64,000 bases of DNA, from assembly GCA_949317995.1 (NCBI GenBank), contig OX439050.1, positions 1,178,001 to 1,242,000 of the forward strand. Reading direction: 5' to 3'. The notes under the pieces are model-generated. The model made no database searches, was not told the origin of the DNA, and worked only from the letters and a program-made list of their open reading frames with translations. Positions 44,957 through 56,403 of this stretch are shown here, one piece after another. Position 1 is the stretch's first letter; every line of letters begins with the position of its first letter. The translations under genes and the position numbers were made by a program. Origin of the DNA: Acholoe squamosa (taxonomy: Eukaryota; Annelida; Polychaeta; Phyllodocida; Polynoidae).

Positions 44957-45436
44957 CTACCACAGATCCTCGGGTTCAACATCAATGGGAGAGTCCGGGG
45001 CCGAGTCCGAGCCATACATATGGCCGTGATCCTGCTCCCACTCAGCGAGCCGGGCCTCCAGCATCCCCAGTCCATACTCGGCAGCCGTGGATGGATTCCC
45101 GGATGCCGCAAGATCGAGGAGGGATGCCGCCAACAAATAATCCCATAGCACTCGCTCCCGCGGCCCTAGGTTATAATCCATGGGCCAGAAACCCATACTG
45201 CCCAAGGCCCTAGTCAGAAGGGCCACAGTGGCCCCCCGACGCAAGGCTGAGCCCAGGAAATAATGGCAGGAGTAATTACAGACCATCACATCACCATGCT
45301 CAATGATCTCTTTGAAATTACTCGCTATGTACCCATAATGGATGGTCTGGTTAGACTCAACCAGGGCCCTAGCTGGACTCCCCACCTCCATCACCTGGGG
45401 GACAGGCAGAGCAAAGAGAGCTTGTAGGTGGGCCAT
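44957..45436 (-). CDS. Antisense ORF behind R2 env, unknown accessory protein
   Basis: 159 codons on the strand opposite to R2, from ATG at 45436 in ACCATGG context to TAG. An ATTTAAGG box lies about 70 bp upstream. The product is mixed alpha-like, with a hydrophobic mid-part (LLAASLLDLAAS) and a very acidic C-terminus (DSAPDSPIDVEPEDLW). No family recognised. The roughly 780-bp block that contains it (about 44860-45640) is absent from R1, where the flanks lie about 40 bp apart, so it was gained by R2 or lost by R1. It could be a captured gene or a chance ORF. Confidence 0.5.
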   Translation of the reverse strand: MAHLQALFALPVPQVMEVGSPARALVESNQTIHYGYIASNFKEIIEHGDVMVCNYSCHYFLGSALRRGATVALLTRALGSMGFWPMDYNLGPRERVLWDYLLAASLLDLAASGNPSTAAEYGLGMLEARLAEWEQDHGHMYGSDSAPDSPIDVEPEDLW

Positions 45437-45640
45437 GGTACTACAGCAGTGACTTCCAGAGAGGAACTGATGCTCCAACACCAGCCACACACTCCTTAAA
45501 TGGACACACACCCCCCCCCACCCTGAACTGTCCACTGACACCAAGCTAGGCACTGCCACAGACACATGCCAAAATCTGGCACCTAACACCTCAAGTGCCA
45601 CCACTGCATGAGCACACCAGGGAGGAGACTCACATCTCAC

Positions 45641-46000
45641 TCCTGACACACCTCCACTGTCAATGAAATTATCAAAGTATTAGAAAAAAAAAATTATATA
45701 CACAGCCACTTGTTGATGTATAATACGAAAATCTATGGTATTCTCACAAAATCAATGATTAATGCGCGCATATACGCGCAAAATTGCGAAATTGCAAATT
45801 ACAAATTGTAAAATTGTACAAATCTAACATTAATATACATGAATGCAGGTAGATAACTAAGACAGTTTTTGTACCCACTAGCACTTGTATACTATGCCAA
45901 GGTTTACTTAAAGTAACACACTTTAGGTATCCAAGAAAATTGTTGGAAAAATGAATGAAAAAAAAAAAAAAAAATTGTTGAGAAAATTGTTGACATAGAA
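45641..46000 (+). other. R2 3' region, part upstream of T1
   Basis: AT-rich, matching R1 10560-10920 in reverse orientation. Ends with AGAA (45997-46000), which is duplicated after T1. No gene. Confidence 0.7.
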
Positions 46001-48129
46001 GGGGGGATTCAACTTATGATGTATTTGGCCCTTTTTGGCTTCTGGGAGCTACAGCAAAATATTCAAAGCCCCATTCTTCTTTATTCTAAACATATTTGAT
46101 AGGGCTTAAAAAAAGGGCAAATTTGCGTATGTCGGCCTATTATTTTGAGAGATATAGGCCTTCGAAGGTGAAAATTCACCAAAAAATGTCATTTTTTCAC
46201 CTTTTCCTCTATGTTCAAGGTCATGTATTATAGGATAAATCATTTCTAGGACATCCTGATTTATTTTTCCATGAGGGGACACTCCTAGCTAATATTTCAA
46301 TATCGTTCGGAGTTGATTGATCTCGTAAATTTTCTGCGGGAAGGCCTACTATGAAAAATGACAGGTTTTCTAACCACCAGGCATATAATAAAAGTAGATT
46401 AGCTAGCCTGCTAAAATACTAGCTTTATTCTTATAAATAGCCACCATGAAAGGGGTCCTTATAGGGGTCTATTGGGCAGAAAAAAAATTGGCACTACCTT
46501 GGAACCCAACATCACCACAGCCATCAACGTAATTTTCAATTTCGAGAGTGTGACCAACGCTGAACGGTCATTTTCCTCAATTAATCAACAAATACTGGTC
46601 ATTTCTATAATTATTCTACCCATGCTATGTCAAAATATGTAGTTTCTCACCACAGAAGCAAAAAAGCGAAGAAAGGTTTCACAGGCTGGCCATAAGGGGG
46701 TTTCTTCGTATGTTTCAGCGTTGGTCACACTTTCGCGCTGAAATCAGAGCGGGAAAGAAAAACGACTTCCTGTTAACCGGCGGAAATGACCTACATCCAG
46801 GTGTCTTTGTAAACAACTCAGAGGAACCCAAGCTGTGAAACCAGAGCGGTTTTCTGCAATTTTTCCTCAACTTTCGGGTGAAAAATCAACACAAAGATAA
46901 GGAAATTTGATGAAATTTTCATGAAATGTTGTTGTGGAAGTGTGCAGGGATATGTAGATTGTTTTTTGTGTACTGCAATGATGTAATTTGGATGCTAGGG
47001 GGTAAAAACGATCTGGGAATGAAGTTTCCTAACCGCTACGGCCATTGGCTTGCCCGGGATGAGCGACTAGGCTTGGTCCGGTCCCTCTACCCGGTAGCTT
47101 CAGCGTTGGTCACACTTTGCTCGCATGGCCGAGAACGGTCAAAATAGGTGGAATTTGGTGGGATTTTGCTGTAATTAAAGACTGTATCTGTAGATTAGGG
47201 TCTGTACTACATCTTTGAATGGTTTAGCACCCTTTTCATCCATTTTGAGACAACCCCTGGGCACTTACGAAGCCAGGGTGGCGAAAATCAGCTGAAAAAT
47301 ACATGTTCTTAGGCCCAACACTTGCTTATTTTACAATTTTTCATGGTTTTTGCATGTTAAAAATCCTGAACAGGCCTCCCTCCATTGTTTTATTCTATTT
47401 TGCTCATGTTTGAATGGTCAGCTTTCCCTCAGTGCAAGCCTATAGGTATTTAACCCGAAAATGTGACCAACGCTGAAGCCGAGTCAAGTTCGGCCCCACG
47501 TTTGCCCATACATATATACCCGAGTAAATTCTAGTCATCATTACTTAGATAGGACTAGTATCTAACCTCCTGGCCACATATATTCACTATTTGACATTTC
47601 CCCTCTTCTTTATGGCACATTTTTGAAAGTGTGACCAACGCTGAATCGATAAATTTTGGGCTATAAGGTATGTACGGTACACTTCCACTGCACATATGTC
47701 ATTTATATTTAGCCATAAGATGGCCCTAAGGTTCCTCTAACTTATAGAAGTACCAACAAGTAGATCCTGAATACTTCCTAAAAAAAAAAATTCTGGTGGT
47801 TATATTTTTGGTTTTCACAAGGTGTTTGGTAAGTATTTTTCCGTGTCATGTCTGTATGCGCTCATTTTTTTTCTTATACCTATAGGACATCACTAACATC
47901 ATATAAGTGCCCCATAATGTGTGTTTCCTGCAATTTGTCACTCATTATTTACATTTTCCACCTGGTACCAAAATTCTCAAAATCTATTAAAAATACCAAT
48001 TTTATATTTGTAGGCTAACCTCAGACATTGTATAACATTATATAGACATCGTATATATTTGGAATTATTTTTTGAGGGTTTTTATGTGTTTCTGGCTATA
48101 TTTTAATCACTATTTGATTTATTTTACAG
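46001..48129 (+). other. T1 left terminal region with motif array
   Basis: No gene supported. Five copies of TTCAGCGTTGGTCAC or its complement lie at 46550 (-), 46714 (+), 47099 (+), 47463 (-) and 47631 (-). The region ends in a TTTTACAG acceptor-like site right before the first ATG. Confidence 0.7.
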
Positions 48130-49376
48130 ATGTCATCAACCAGCTCAGACACAGAGCCAGTGTCTCCAGAGCCGGTCAAAAAGAAGATCGCCATGACGCC
48201 CGCGGAACGTAAGCGGAAATCGAGGGCGAAACTCAAGATGGTCCGGGGCGAGGAGGCCATCAAAAAGAAGAATGCGGCGGACATGAGGGACAAGAGAGCT
48301 AGGGACAAGCTCACTGACACGCCAGAAGAGCGTAGGAGGAAGCAAGATCTCTCCAACCTCCGCTCAAACAAGTGTAACGCTAAAAAGGTGTGTTGATCTT
48401 CCAGTGGGTTACAGGTAAAAGGTGTACAATAAGATTCAATAACAAATAGAGAAATCATAGGTATATCAAAGTGTAATATTGGTATGGATAAAGTAGTAAG
48501 TATGTATTCAAATGCATGTTGTATGTACTCAATTTTTCATTCCTTCTTCTCATTCAGCGTGAGCGGAAGAGGACGGGGCCAGACCCAGGTGAAGGGACAT
48601 CTGCGGGACCTGCAGCACCACTGCCAGTGACCACACCGTCGGCAGCTCCGGCAGTGGCACCACCCCGCCAGGCTGATGCAGGTACTCCTGCTGGTACCTC
48701 GAGCAAGGGCAAGGGCCGTGGTAAGACAAGCGCCACCACGCCTGCCGGTCGCCCTGGCCGAGGATTTGGTGCCAGCATGCCGGTGGCGCTCTTCCTCCAC
48801 GGACAGCCCCGCCCGAAGTACCCACAGGTGTCCGCATCGTCGTCTGGCGACACCACCGGTGTAAGTATTTATACAAAGGTTTACTAGATATTATAAAGTA
48901 AAAAGAAAGCCATGGATTAAAGGGATCTGAATAATAGTGTTTAGCAGTAGCATTTATCTCATTACCTGTACTCATGTGTAAATGTATCTGACTCCTCAGC
49001 ATTAAGACCTTACATTCTATATTGTGTCATTTCAGGAGACCCCAGAGTCACCCGTAGTGGTCGGGTCATCGGACGACAGTGACGTCCCTGTGGCACCTCC
49101 CGTGGAGACACCGGCCCAGTGCACGCCCTCGTCACCCGTAGTGGTCGGGTCATCGGACGACAGTGACGTCCCTGTGGCACCTCCCGTGGAGACACCGGCC
49201 CAGTGCACGCCCTCGTCACCCGTGGTGGAGGAAGAGGAAGCAGCCAGCCGTCGTCCGGTCTGGCAGGTTACGCTTCGGCAAGAACCACCAGCCAGGCGTA
49301 GCGGCAGGTCGTCCGGAGGGCGGCCAGACTCCTCTTCCCCACCACCGGTCAATGTAGGGATAATGGAAGACATCGC
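48130..49376 (+). CDS. T1 spliced N-terminal gene part (three exons), basic, unknown
   Basis: Exon 1 is 48130-48387 (MSSTSSDTEPVSPEP, then TPAERKRKSRAKLK and a charged helix). Exon 2 is 48558-48860 (Pro/Ala/Gly-rich with KGKGRGK). Exon 3 is 49036-49376. Introns have GT...AG ends: gtgtgt...ttcag and gtaagt...ttcag, both phase 0. Exon 3 ends at a strong gtaagtata. The start AERKRKSRAK resembles basic regions at the N-termini of transposase-associated proteins. Exon 3 contains an exact 84-bp tandem duplication (49048-49131 and 49132-49215). It may be the N-terminal part of the transposase gene, but exon 3 ends in phase 2 while the likely acceptor at 49937/49938 is phase 0, so the link is unproven. 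Confidence 0.55.
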
Positions 49377-49937
49377 GTAAGTATAATTATCACTCACCAG
49401 AACTTCATTTATGCATCATGCCAAGATTATGGGTTTGGTATAATTTTTGACAGTCTGCACAATGCTCCAATAAAGTGCTTGTATTGTATTATATTAATGA
49501 AGAATTTAATTCTTGATAGATTGTCAGTAGTGTGAAAATAGCATCAATAGGAGATTTTAATATGGCCATTCTAAATTTACAGCACGATGCTCCGTAAAGA
49601 CTCTAACAAGTGAAATGTAATTGTACAGTAGTTACAGTAATAGTTGAAATGAATGTTGAATTGTTGCTTGTTGCCTGTTGAAATGTTGATTACCTTGAAG
49701 TTATCAAATGATTAATGCATGCATGAATTTTCGATACAACATATATATATACATGCATTTGATACAATATATACATGCATTATGTAGTATCATCAATGTA
49801 TTTCTTCAATTAAAACTCAATTTCAAATGAATAATATATATGTATAGTATAGAATCTCAATTTCTATCGATTCAGCGTTGGTCACACTTTCAAAAATATT
49901 AGATATTAGTCTAGAACTAACACTAGATCCAATACAG
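49377..49937 (+). other. Probable T1 intron
   Basis: AT-rich, without ORF, between a gtaagtata donor and an aatacag acceptor. One copy of the 15-bp motif lies at 49871-49885. Confidence 0.5.
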
Positions 49938-52374
49938 GTCGCAGAACAGGAGGTGGCCAAACTGCATGCCCAGATCACCAAGGCCACCCGAACCCACGGC
50001 GTAGCACGCGAGTCTAAGCGTGTTGCACCGGACGGCGAACTACCCCCGGCTGTAGCGCACAGGGAGGAGTGCGTTGCACCGGACGGCGCAGACATCAACA
50101 CACCAGCTGAGCCAGCAGTCCACCAGGATTTGCTCCAGAGCATCACCCAGTTGGACAACCATACAAAGATCAGCCTCCTCCGCCAAGCACTGCCACTTCA
50201 AGTCCGTAAGGAAAAGGCTAAGGACTTGGCAGCAATTATGGGGGTTGACAAACGTACAGTTGCCAAAGCTCCTGTGGATAAGCCTCACCAGCACACGGTG
50301 AAACACGCAGAAAAGGTCAGGCGCATGGTGGAGTTCTTGTCAGACCCAGAGAACTCCATCATGCTGCCAGGGAAGAAGGACTATAAGACTGTCAATGGTG
50401 TTCAACATCAAAAGAGGAATCTGCGGGACTTTGTATATTCCCTGGTAGACAAGTTCCAGGGTTCGCTACCTGGCCTGTCGACGCACAACCTTCTACAAAA
50501 TCAGGAAGGACCACCCGTGGTTCATTATCGTGGAAGACCAGCCTGCTAATGAGTGCCTGTGCGAAAAACACCAGAACTTTGTTCTCAGGCTGCAGGCTGT
50601 TGGCATCAATGACTGCCCGGATGTCCTAGTGACATCTACCACCTTGGAGCAGTTCACACAGAGATTGAACGCCAAGGTGACGAGTGAGACCACCAAGTAC
50701 ACCACTTGGATCCATCAGGCTGTCGTATACGGGAAGGACAACAAAACAGTGATGAAGCTCCGCCCACACGTTGTTGAGGCGGAGCCTCGTGCTGAGTTCA
50801 TCAAGACCCTCACCGATGAATTCACCACCATGGCTGAACATATGTCCCGTGCCCGTAACCAACACCGCGTTGTGCGACACCTCAGGGAGAGTCTGTCTTC
50901 AGTGCAGGTTACAATCCAGATGGCCTTTGCGGAAAACTGGCTTGTAACATACCCCGATTCGCCACAGAGTGTGTACTACTCCAAGGAGCCAGTGACACTA
51001 CACCCTGCGGTCATCAACTACAGAGATGAACCCACCGGCACCACCAAACACCACTCTCTGGTGATCTGTACTGATGACAGGAAACATGACACTGGTGTCA
51101 TCCTGGCCTTTCTGCAAGTCCTGGCAGTGTTCCTCCGTGAAAACCTGCCCGAGGTCAGGATGGTCCACTACGCATCGGACTCTCCCTCCAGCCAGTACCG
51201 GAATATTTTGGTGTTCTCGTTGCTGGTATGCCACGAGGAGCTACTTGGCGGTCTCAAAGGTACTTGGACTTACTTTGAGGCGGGCCACGGCAAGGGTCCC
51301 TGAGACGGCGTTGGCGCTGCTGCTAAGCGTAACGCAGACAACCTAGTTGCCAGGGACCACATAATAATTAACGCAGCGGAGTTCGTCTATGAGGGAAACC
51401 AACTCGACCGCCTCGTCCATTATGTCTGTGTTCCGGTCGTAGACATTGCAGCCGCCCGTCTCACCATGGTCTCAGCAAAAGCTGACAAGGCAGTGAAGGG
51501 CACCATGCGTGTGCACGCTGCTGTCACTGCCGAGGCCGGAAAGTCACTCGCTGTCCGTGACACATCATGCTTTGACAACTGCTGCTGGGACCATGAAACC
51601 TGTGAGTCCAAGCGTGGATGTCCGGGATGGGTGACACATCAGCTGAGGTTCATCCACAAGGCCCCTCCCCCACCAGAGCAGACTCGTGGCACGCGGCGGA
51701 AGAACACCCGACCCATACGTGCCCCTGCTGAGATGGACGTCGCAGATGCCATCACTCCTCCTCTACCAAAGCAGGGCCTGGTCCAGATGAAACCTCGGCC
51801 TGCCAGAGCCCCTGCTGCGGTGGACCCTGACTACGATCCGGTCGTGCGCACCACTGCCTGCAAGTAACCCAGGGATGGCTCAGCAGTTGTGGGACGCAAG
51901 CACTCCCGAAGTGACCGGGTGCCTACTGCTGCCACAACCAACAAAGAGAATGTCGCCGCGTGTACCGCACGAAAGCGTGCCTCGGAGCGCGTCATCGCCA
52001 TCCCCACCAAGCAAGTGCGACCAGATCTACCCACCTCACCCCTCAAGATCGAGGACGGACCGCCCATGGACCCTCACGAAAAGATGGTGTATGTACAGGA
52101 CCAGTACGAGTACGGTGACTACGTCATTGTCGCTGAACTGCACCCAACAGATTCGTCAAAAGACACATGGTTCCCTGGGAAGGTGAAATGTAGGCACAAC
52201 GTCGGTTACGAGGTCACCATGATGTTTCGTACCAAAAAGAAATATAACGAGGAGGAAATCATTCCTGCCTTCTGTTGGCCCAAAGAAGAACTTGTGATGA
52301 CACTCGAAGTTTCTGTCATCCTGGACAAGGAGGTATGGCACCACATCCTACACTGCTGCCTACCTCCTGTCTGA
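49938..52374 (+). pseudogene. T1 transposase-like gene (frameshift and two in-frame stops)
   Basis: Frame 1 runs to 50549 and frame 2 from 50530, with the change at about 50460-50475. Frame 2 contains TGA at 51301-51303 and TAA at 51865-51867. Seen in order: a DNA-binding-like region with AIMGVDKRTVAKA (helix-turn-helix style); a conserved middle with FYKIRKDHPWFI and CLCEKHQNF; the DDE-type motif pattern YASDSPSSQYRN; a motif HGKGP-stop-DGVGAAAKR, where the stop replaces a codon usually Cys in such motifs; a Cys-rich stretch (CFDNCCWDHETC); and a C-terminal domain with W-F-P-G-K-V and F-C-W-P spacing like an SH3/Tudor barrel. Motifs suggest a DDE transposase; superfamily not assigned. Confidence 0.65.
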
Positions 52375-53885
52375 AACCACTTTGAACCTTGCTGACCGGA
52401 AACTCAAGAGGAAACGAGACGACCTGACCTTGTAACTGACTGTCGTGCTTCATATCACCCTCCCATATCAATTGTCTATGATATCAGTTGCCTATCCCAG
52501 AGGGTTGAGACCATGGTGGCTGCAAAATAAACCAGCTACTATAGCCTAAATACATCTGATTTTCCTATTTTCATTAACGCTTCAGCGTTGGTCACGTTTT
52601 AGTATGGTCATATTAGAATGCTTACCATCATCATGTATCTTCCTGTAGGGTGTTAAACTGTTTTGTAATGGTTAGTAGACCACTCAGGCTAGTTTATAAA
52701 GACAATATGAGCTACTTTTGTATACTTTTCTGTTAGGTGTGGCTCGCTCGTAGTTGTAAGTCTTGGGAAAAAAAAGTGAAAATTAATTTTAAAGTCATGA
52801 TAGGGACCCTATATGTGCCTGAAATCTGTATATTTATGCTCTATTTAATAGAGGAAGAGGTTCTGTGCCTTGGAATGTAACAGGGATGTAATCCAATAAG
52901 TTATATTGAGTGTATGGTGGAGTAATCAATATGTTGTCACCGCTTCAGCGTTGGTCACGTTTTCGGGGATTTTGATGAATTTGAGGAGCTTTAGGTAATA
53001 TGCTTACCAGCCCAATGAATCATGTTTTATGGTGTTAAACTGTTCTGTATTGCTTAGTAGAAATGTTTGGCTGGTTCAAAAGGGCAAAATGAGTTATGAT
53101 GGTGTATTTTTATGTAAGGTGTGGCTCGCTCGTAGTTGTAAGTCTTGGGAAAAAAAAGTGAAAATTAATTTCAAAGTCATGATAGGGACCCTATATGTGC
53201 CTGAAATCTGTATATTTATGCTCTATTTAATAGAGGAAGAGGTTCTGTGCCTTGGAATGTAACAGGGATGTGATCCAATAAGTTATATTGAGTGTATGGT
53301 GGAGTAATCAATATGTTGTCACTGCTTCAGCGTTGGTCACGTTTTCGGGAGGGTTCGGTGAAGGCCAAGATAAGTTCCTTGACTTACTCATAGATGGCCA
53401 AGGGTCCTTTTCCTGTATAATAGACCTTCTTAAGATAAAGCAGAGTAATTTTCAAGAGAATATGATGAGTTTTGGTGAACTGAGGGTAAAGTTAAAATTG
53501 TGGATCGATTTTCACCAAATTTTACACCTCGCGCTATATAACACAAGACCCATAAATCCAAAAGTTTAGATCCCAAGTTTTTGATTTTTGGTCAACTTAA
53601 ACTACTATATTGTAGTATTATTGAAACAGCATTTGGTGACAATCCAAGCATTACTCAGTGTGGTATTGATGTTATATCTAAAAACATGACCAACGCTGAA
53701 CAATATTCTAAGGGTTTTACACCATGGGCTATAAAAACTGAACCCCTGGGAGTTGAATCCTTGAACGGACCTTTCTGATATGCCAAGATATAGGGCTTTC
53801 AATAAAATAAAGTGTTATTAAGTAATACTGAGTTTGTAAATCTATCAGTCCTGAGCCAGATATGCATAGAAAGTTGAATCCCCCC
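52375..53885 (+). other. T1 right terminal region, with 360-380-bp tandem duplication
   Basis: Motif copies lie at 52581, 52944, 53326 (all +) and 53686 (-, one mismatch). The first three mark the borders of two tandem units (52581-52943 and 52944-53325), which share GTGTGGCTCGCTCGTAGTTG and long flanks. No gene supported. Confidence 0.75.
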
Positions 53886-55048
53886 AGAACATGTTTACTT
53901 AAGATACTCACCAAATAAATCTCTTTCAGGGACACATACTCAAAAGGCTAGGGGAAAAGTCAATTAAGCAGCGGCCCACTGCCGAAATTGCCAATTAATA
54001 CACCCATATAGCAAAATCAATGAGTAACTCAGAGACAAACAAGCCTATTGTACATGAAGTACTTTGTTTTTCCGGCCCTCGGAAAAATTTGTCTCAAATC
54101 CCATAAATTGAATAGTGTAATCCAGATTGTACGCTTGTACCCAATTTGCACACTAAAATTGTATATTTGCACACCAGATTGTACGCTTGTACCCAATTTG
54201 CACACTAAAATTGTATGTTTGCACACCAGATTGTACGCTCGTACCCAATTTGCACACTGAAATTGTATGTTTGCACACTAGATTGTAAGTTGTATCCAAT
54301 TTACATTTGAATTATATGTTGCACATTATACTGTATGTCTGTACCCAATTCATACACTGAAGTCAGATTTTTAGAAAATCAACATTGCTATGTGTATCCA
54401 AGCTGTACGCAAAATTATATTTGTACATACAGAAACTATCAATTGAACGCAAAATTATACATTGGCATACTAAATTTGCCAAATGCACGCGAAATTATAT
54501 ATTTGCACACTAAAAATTGCCAAATGTACGCGAAATTATATATTTCCACACTAAAATTGCCAAATATACGCGAAAATTATATATTTGCACACTCAAATTG
54601 CCAAATGTACGCAAAAAATATATATTTGCATACTGAAATTGTCAATTGAACGCAATTACACGCGAAATTGTAAATTTGCAAACTAAAATTGTCATTTATG
54701 TTCAATTTGCATGCTAAATTGAACATTAAATGCCAAAATTGCACACTATTTGCCAAATTGTATGTTGTACATAAAAATGGAAAATTGTACCCAAAATTGA
54801 TGTTACATAAGCAAATAAGCTATGGTATGGTAAGATATAGAAACTCGGAAATGTACTTATACCCAGGAGAAAATTGTTTATACTGACAAAGCTCTACCAC
54901 AAAAATTGCATTTGAAGCACTCCCCATTACTTCAAATCCTCTTACAAAACAGTATATAACTCCAAAATAAGGTAAAAATTGTATAAATTGTACATTCCCT
55001 CGGCGAAATGACAGAGTTTCGCATTCTTTCGGGGGAGAGGGAGTATTC
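53886..55048 (+). other. R2 3' region, part downstream of T1, with purine tract
   Basis: Continues the R2 3' region, matching R1 9567-10560 in reverse. It contains a 52-bp minisatellite at about 54120-54292 and looser repeats to 54750 (CACACTAAAATTGCCAAATG). The purine tract GGGGGAGAGGGAG lies at 55031-55043, five bases before the LTR. Confidence 0.75.
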
Positions 55049-56399
55049 TATGATATACCATTTTATTATTCCATAAATTCTAACATATTTTGTATTAATC
55101 AAAGAAATATCTATGAAATTAATACATAGGTTGGTTCTAAGAGCTATAAGAGCGCTCAAACTTTGTATAAGAGCGTTCATGCCCCACTGCACACCAGCCA
55201 CAGTCAGTTAGACAGAGTTTATGACATCAAAAGCTCCGACCTAATGGTTCACTGCACAATATAATAAGAATGAGGGTCTCAGTGTGCGACCTCATGGTTC
55301 AATGCACAAATTAATAACTTGTAAGTGAATGCAACCGGCCGTCACGGGTGCCTGAGCACCGCTGACGCCGTCATGAGTGTCTGAGCACTCTAAGGACTGA
55401 ACAATGGGTTACATAAGCACGACGCCATAACCTTCCGGTCGCTCTAGCGTCGCTCCTGAGCGACCTAGGTCAAATATCAAAATATCTATGGAAAGCCCAT
55501 AATTAGACGGTCAGAATGAGCCCAAGATCAAGGCGGAACTCCCAGTATTAAGGAAGTTACGTCATGGAGACTGAATCGACCTCCGAGTGAGCTACAGACA
55601 AACCAGCGGGAGTTACGCGCCTATCCAGCGGGCATTATAATCTTGGCACATTCAGCTCCGCGCATGCCCAAAATGGCGGTTATACAAGCATAAACGACCG
55701 AGTTATGAGGGTTTGAAGATGCAGAACCGACCAAGACAATGGGGGCCATAGCGGCGTCCATGGGGGTCCTTTGTCCCCCTGTGACACTTGAAAGGGTCCC
55801 CTCAAACAATTGTAGAGTTAGGCAGATGCTGCTGGCTCCAGTCAGTCTGGAGGTGCTTTTCCAAGATTTGCTACAAATAGCCTGTCTGCACCTCCAGGAA
55901 GACACATCACCAAGAACCGCTCTAGAGGTAACATCTCCAGTCATCTCCTGCTACCTGCTATACCACTGCACTATGGTGAAACTATGCTAGACAGGCATTG
56001 GTTTCCTACCATTAGTGGCCAGAGGCTATCTTCTTCAAGACTTCCACCAGAGGGTAAAGTTATCCATTATTACATTATTCCTCTAAGCAGCAGGTCAGGA
56101 GCTAGGTGTGGGAACCCACCTAGAAGTAGGCTGGACACTGTATTATTAATACCTCACAGGTGGAGTGGAACTGAACATTATACTTCATAAATTACTGTAT
56201 GTTTACTGTATGTGCAAACTACCTACATACTAACTACTGTATGATTGATATTTCTTACATGTTGCCTAAAGCTGAATAAACCAGTGACAACTGGAAATAA
56301 CACTATTTATTATGAGCCTGATGTATTTTACTCCATACACCACTAGTCATATGATATTTCTCATATGACAACTTGATCATGCCAATCACTAGTATGACA
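55049..56399 (+). repeat. 3' LTR of R2
   Basis: 1351 bp, nearly identical to 32641-33991. Differences visible by eye include CGACC/CAACC near 55459, GTCATGG/GTTATGG near 55563 and CTCCG/CTTTG near 55580. Followed by the ATAG target duplication. Confidence 0.95.
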
Positions 56400-56403
56400 A
56401 TAG

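Larger units (their letters stand above)
46001..53885 (+). mobile_element. T1: 7.9-kb DNA transposon with 15-bp TIRs
   Basis: The left end GGGGGGATTCAACTT and the complement of the right end are identical over 15 bp. AGAA is duplicated on both sides (45997-46000 and 53886-53889). In R1 the two flanks are directly joined, confirming an insertion. It contains a spliced upstream gene, a transposase-like gene and ten copies of a 15-bp motif. A 4-bp duplication is what Sola-type elements make, so Sola is a candidate, but I cannot confirm the superfamily. Confidence 0.88.
32641..56399 (+). mobile_element. R2: full-length, recent env-bearing Ty3/gypsy element carrying DNA transposon T1
   Basis: 23,759 bp between perfect ATAG target duplications (32637-32640 and 56400-56403). 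Contents: 5' LTR, PBS, tandem leader, gag, frameshift site, pol, env, an antisense ORF, 3' region (with T1 inserted), purine tract, 3' LTR. Without T1 it is about 15.9 kb. LTRs are both 1351 bp with about six differences by eye. All three main genes are open, and the catalytic residues of protease, RT and integrase are present. This is the only element in the window that looks able to move, although T1 lengthens its transcript by 7.9 kb. Confidence 0.9.

Noticed and set aside
46926-47147. 73-codon ORF in the T1 left region
   Set aside because: No homologous feature, overlaps a motif copy, and composition resembles the flanking non-coding DNA.
53029-53778. Several 65-93-codon ORFs in the T1 right region
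   Set aside because: They fall in the tandem duplication and terminal non-coding DNA; the duplicated unit does not keep the frame.
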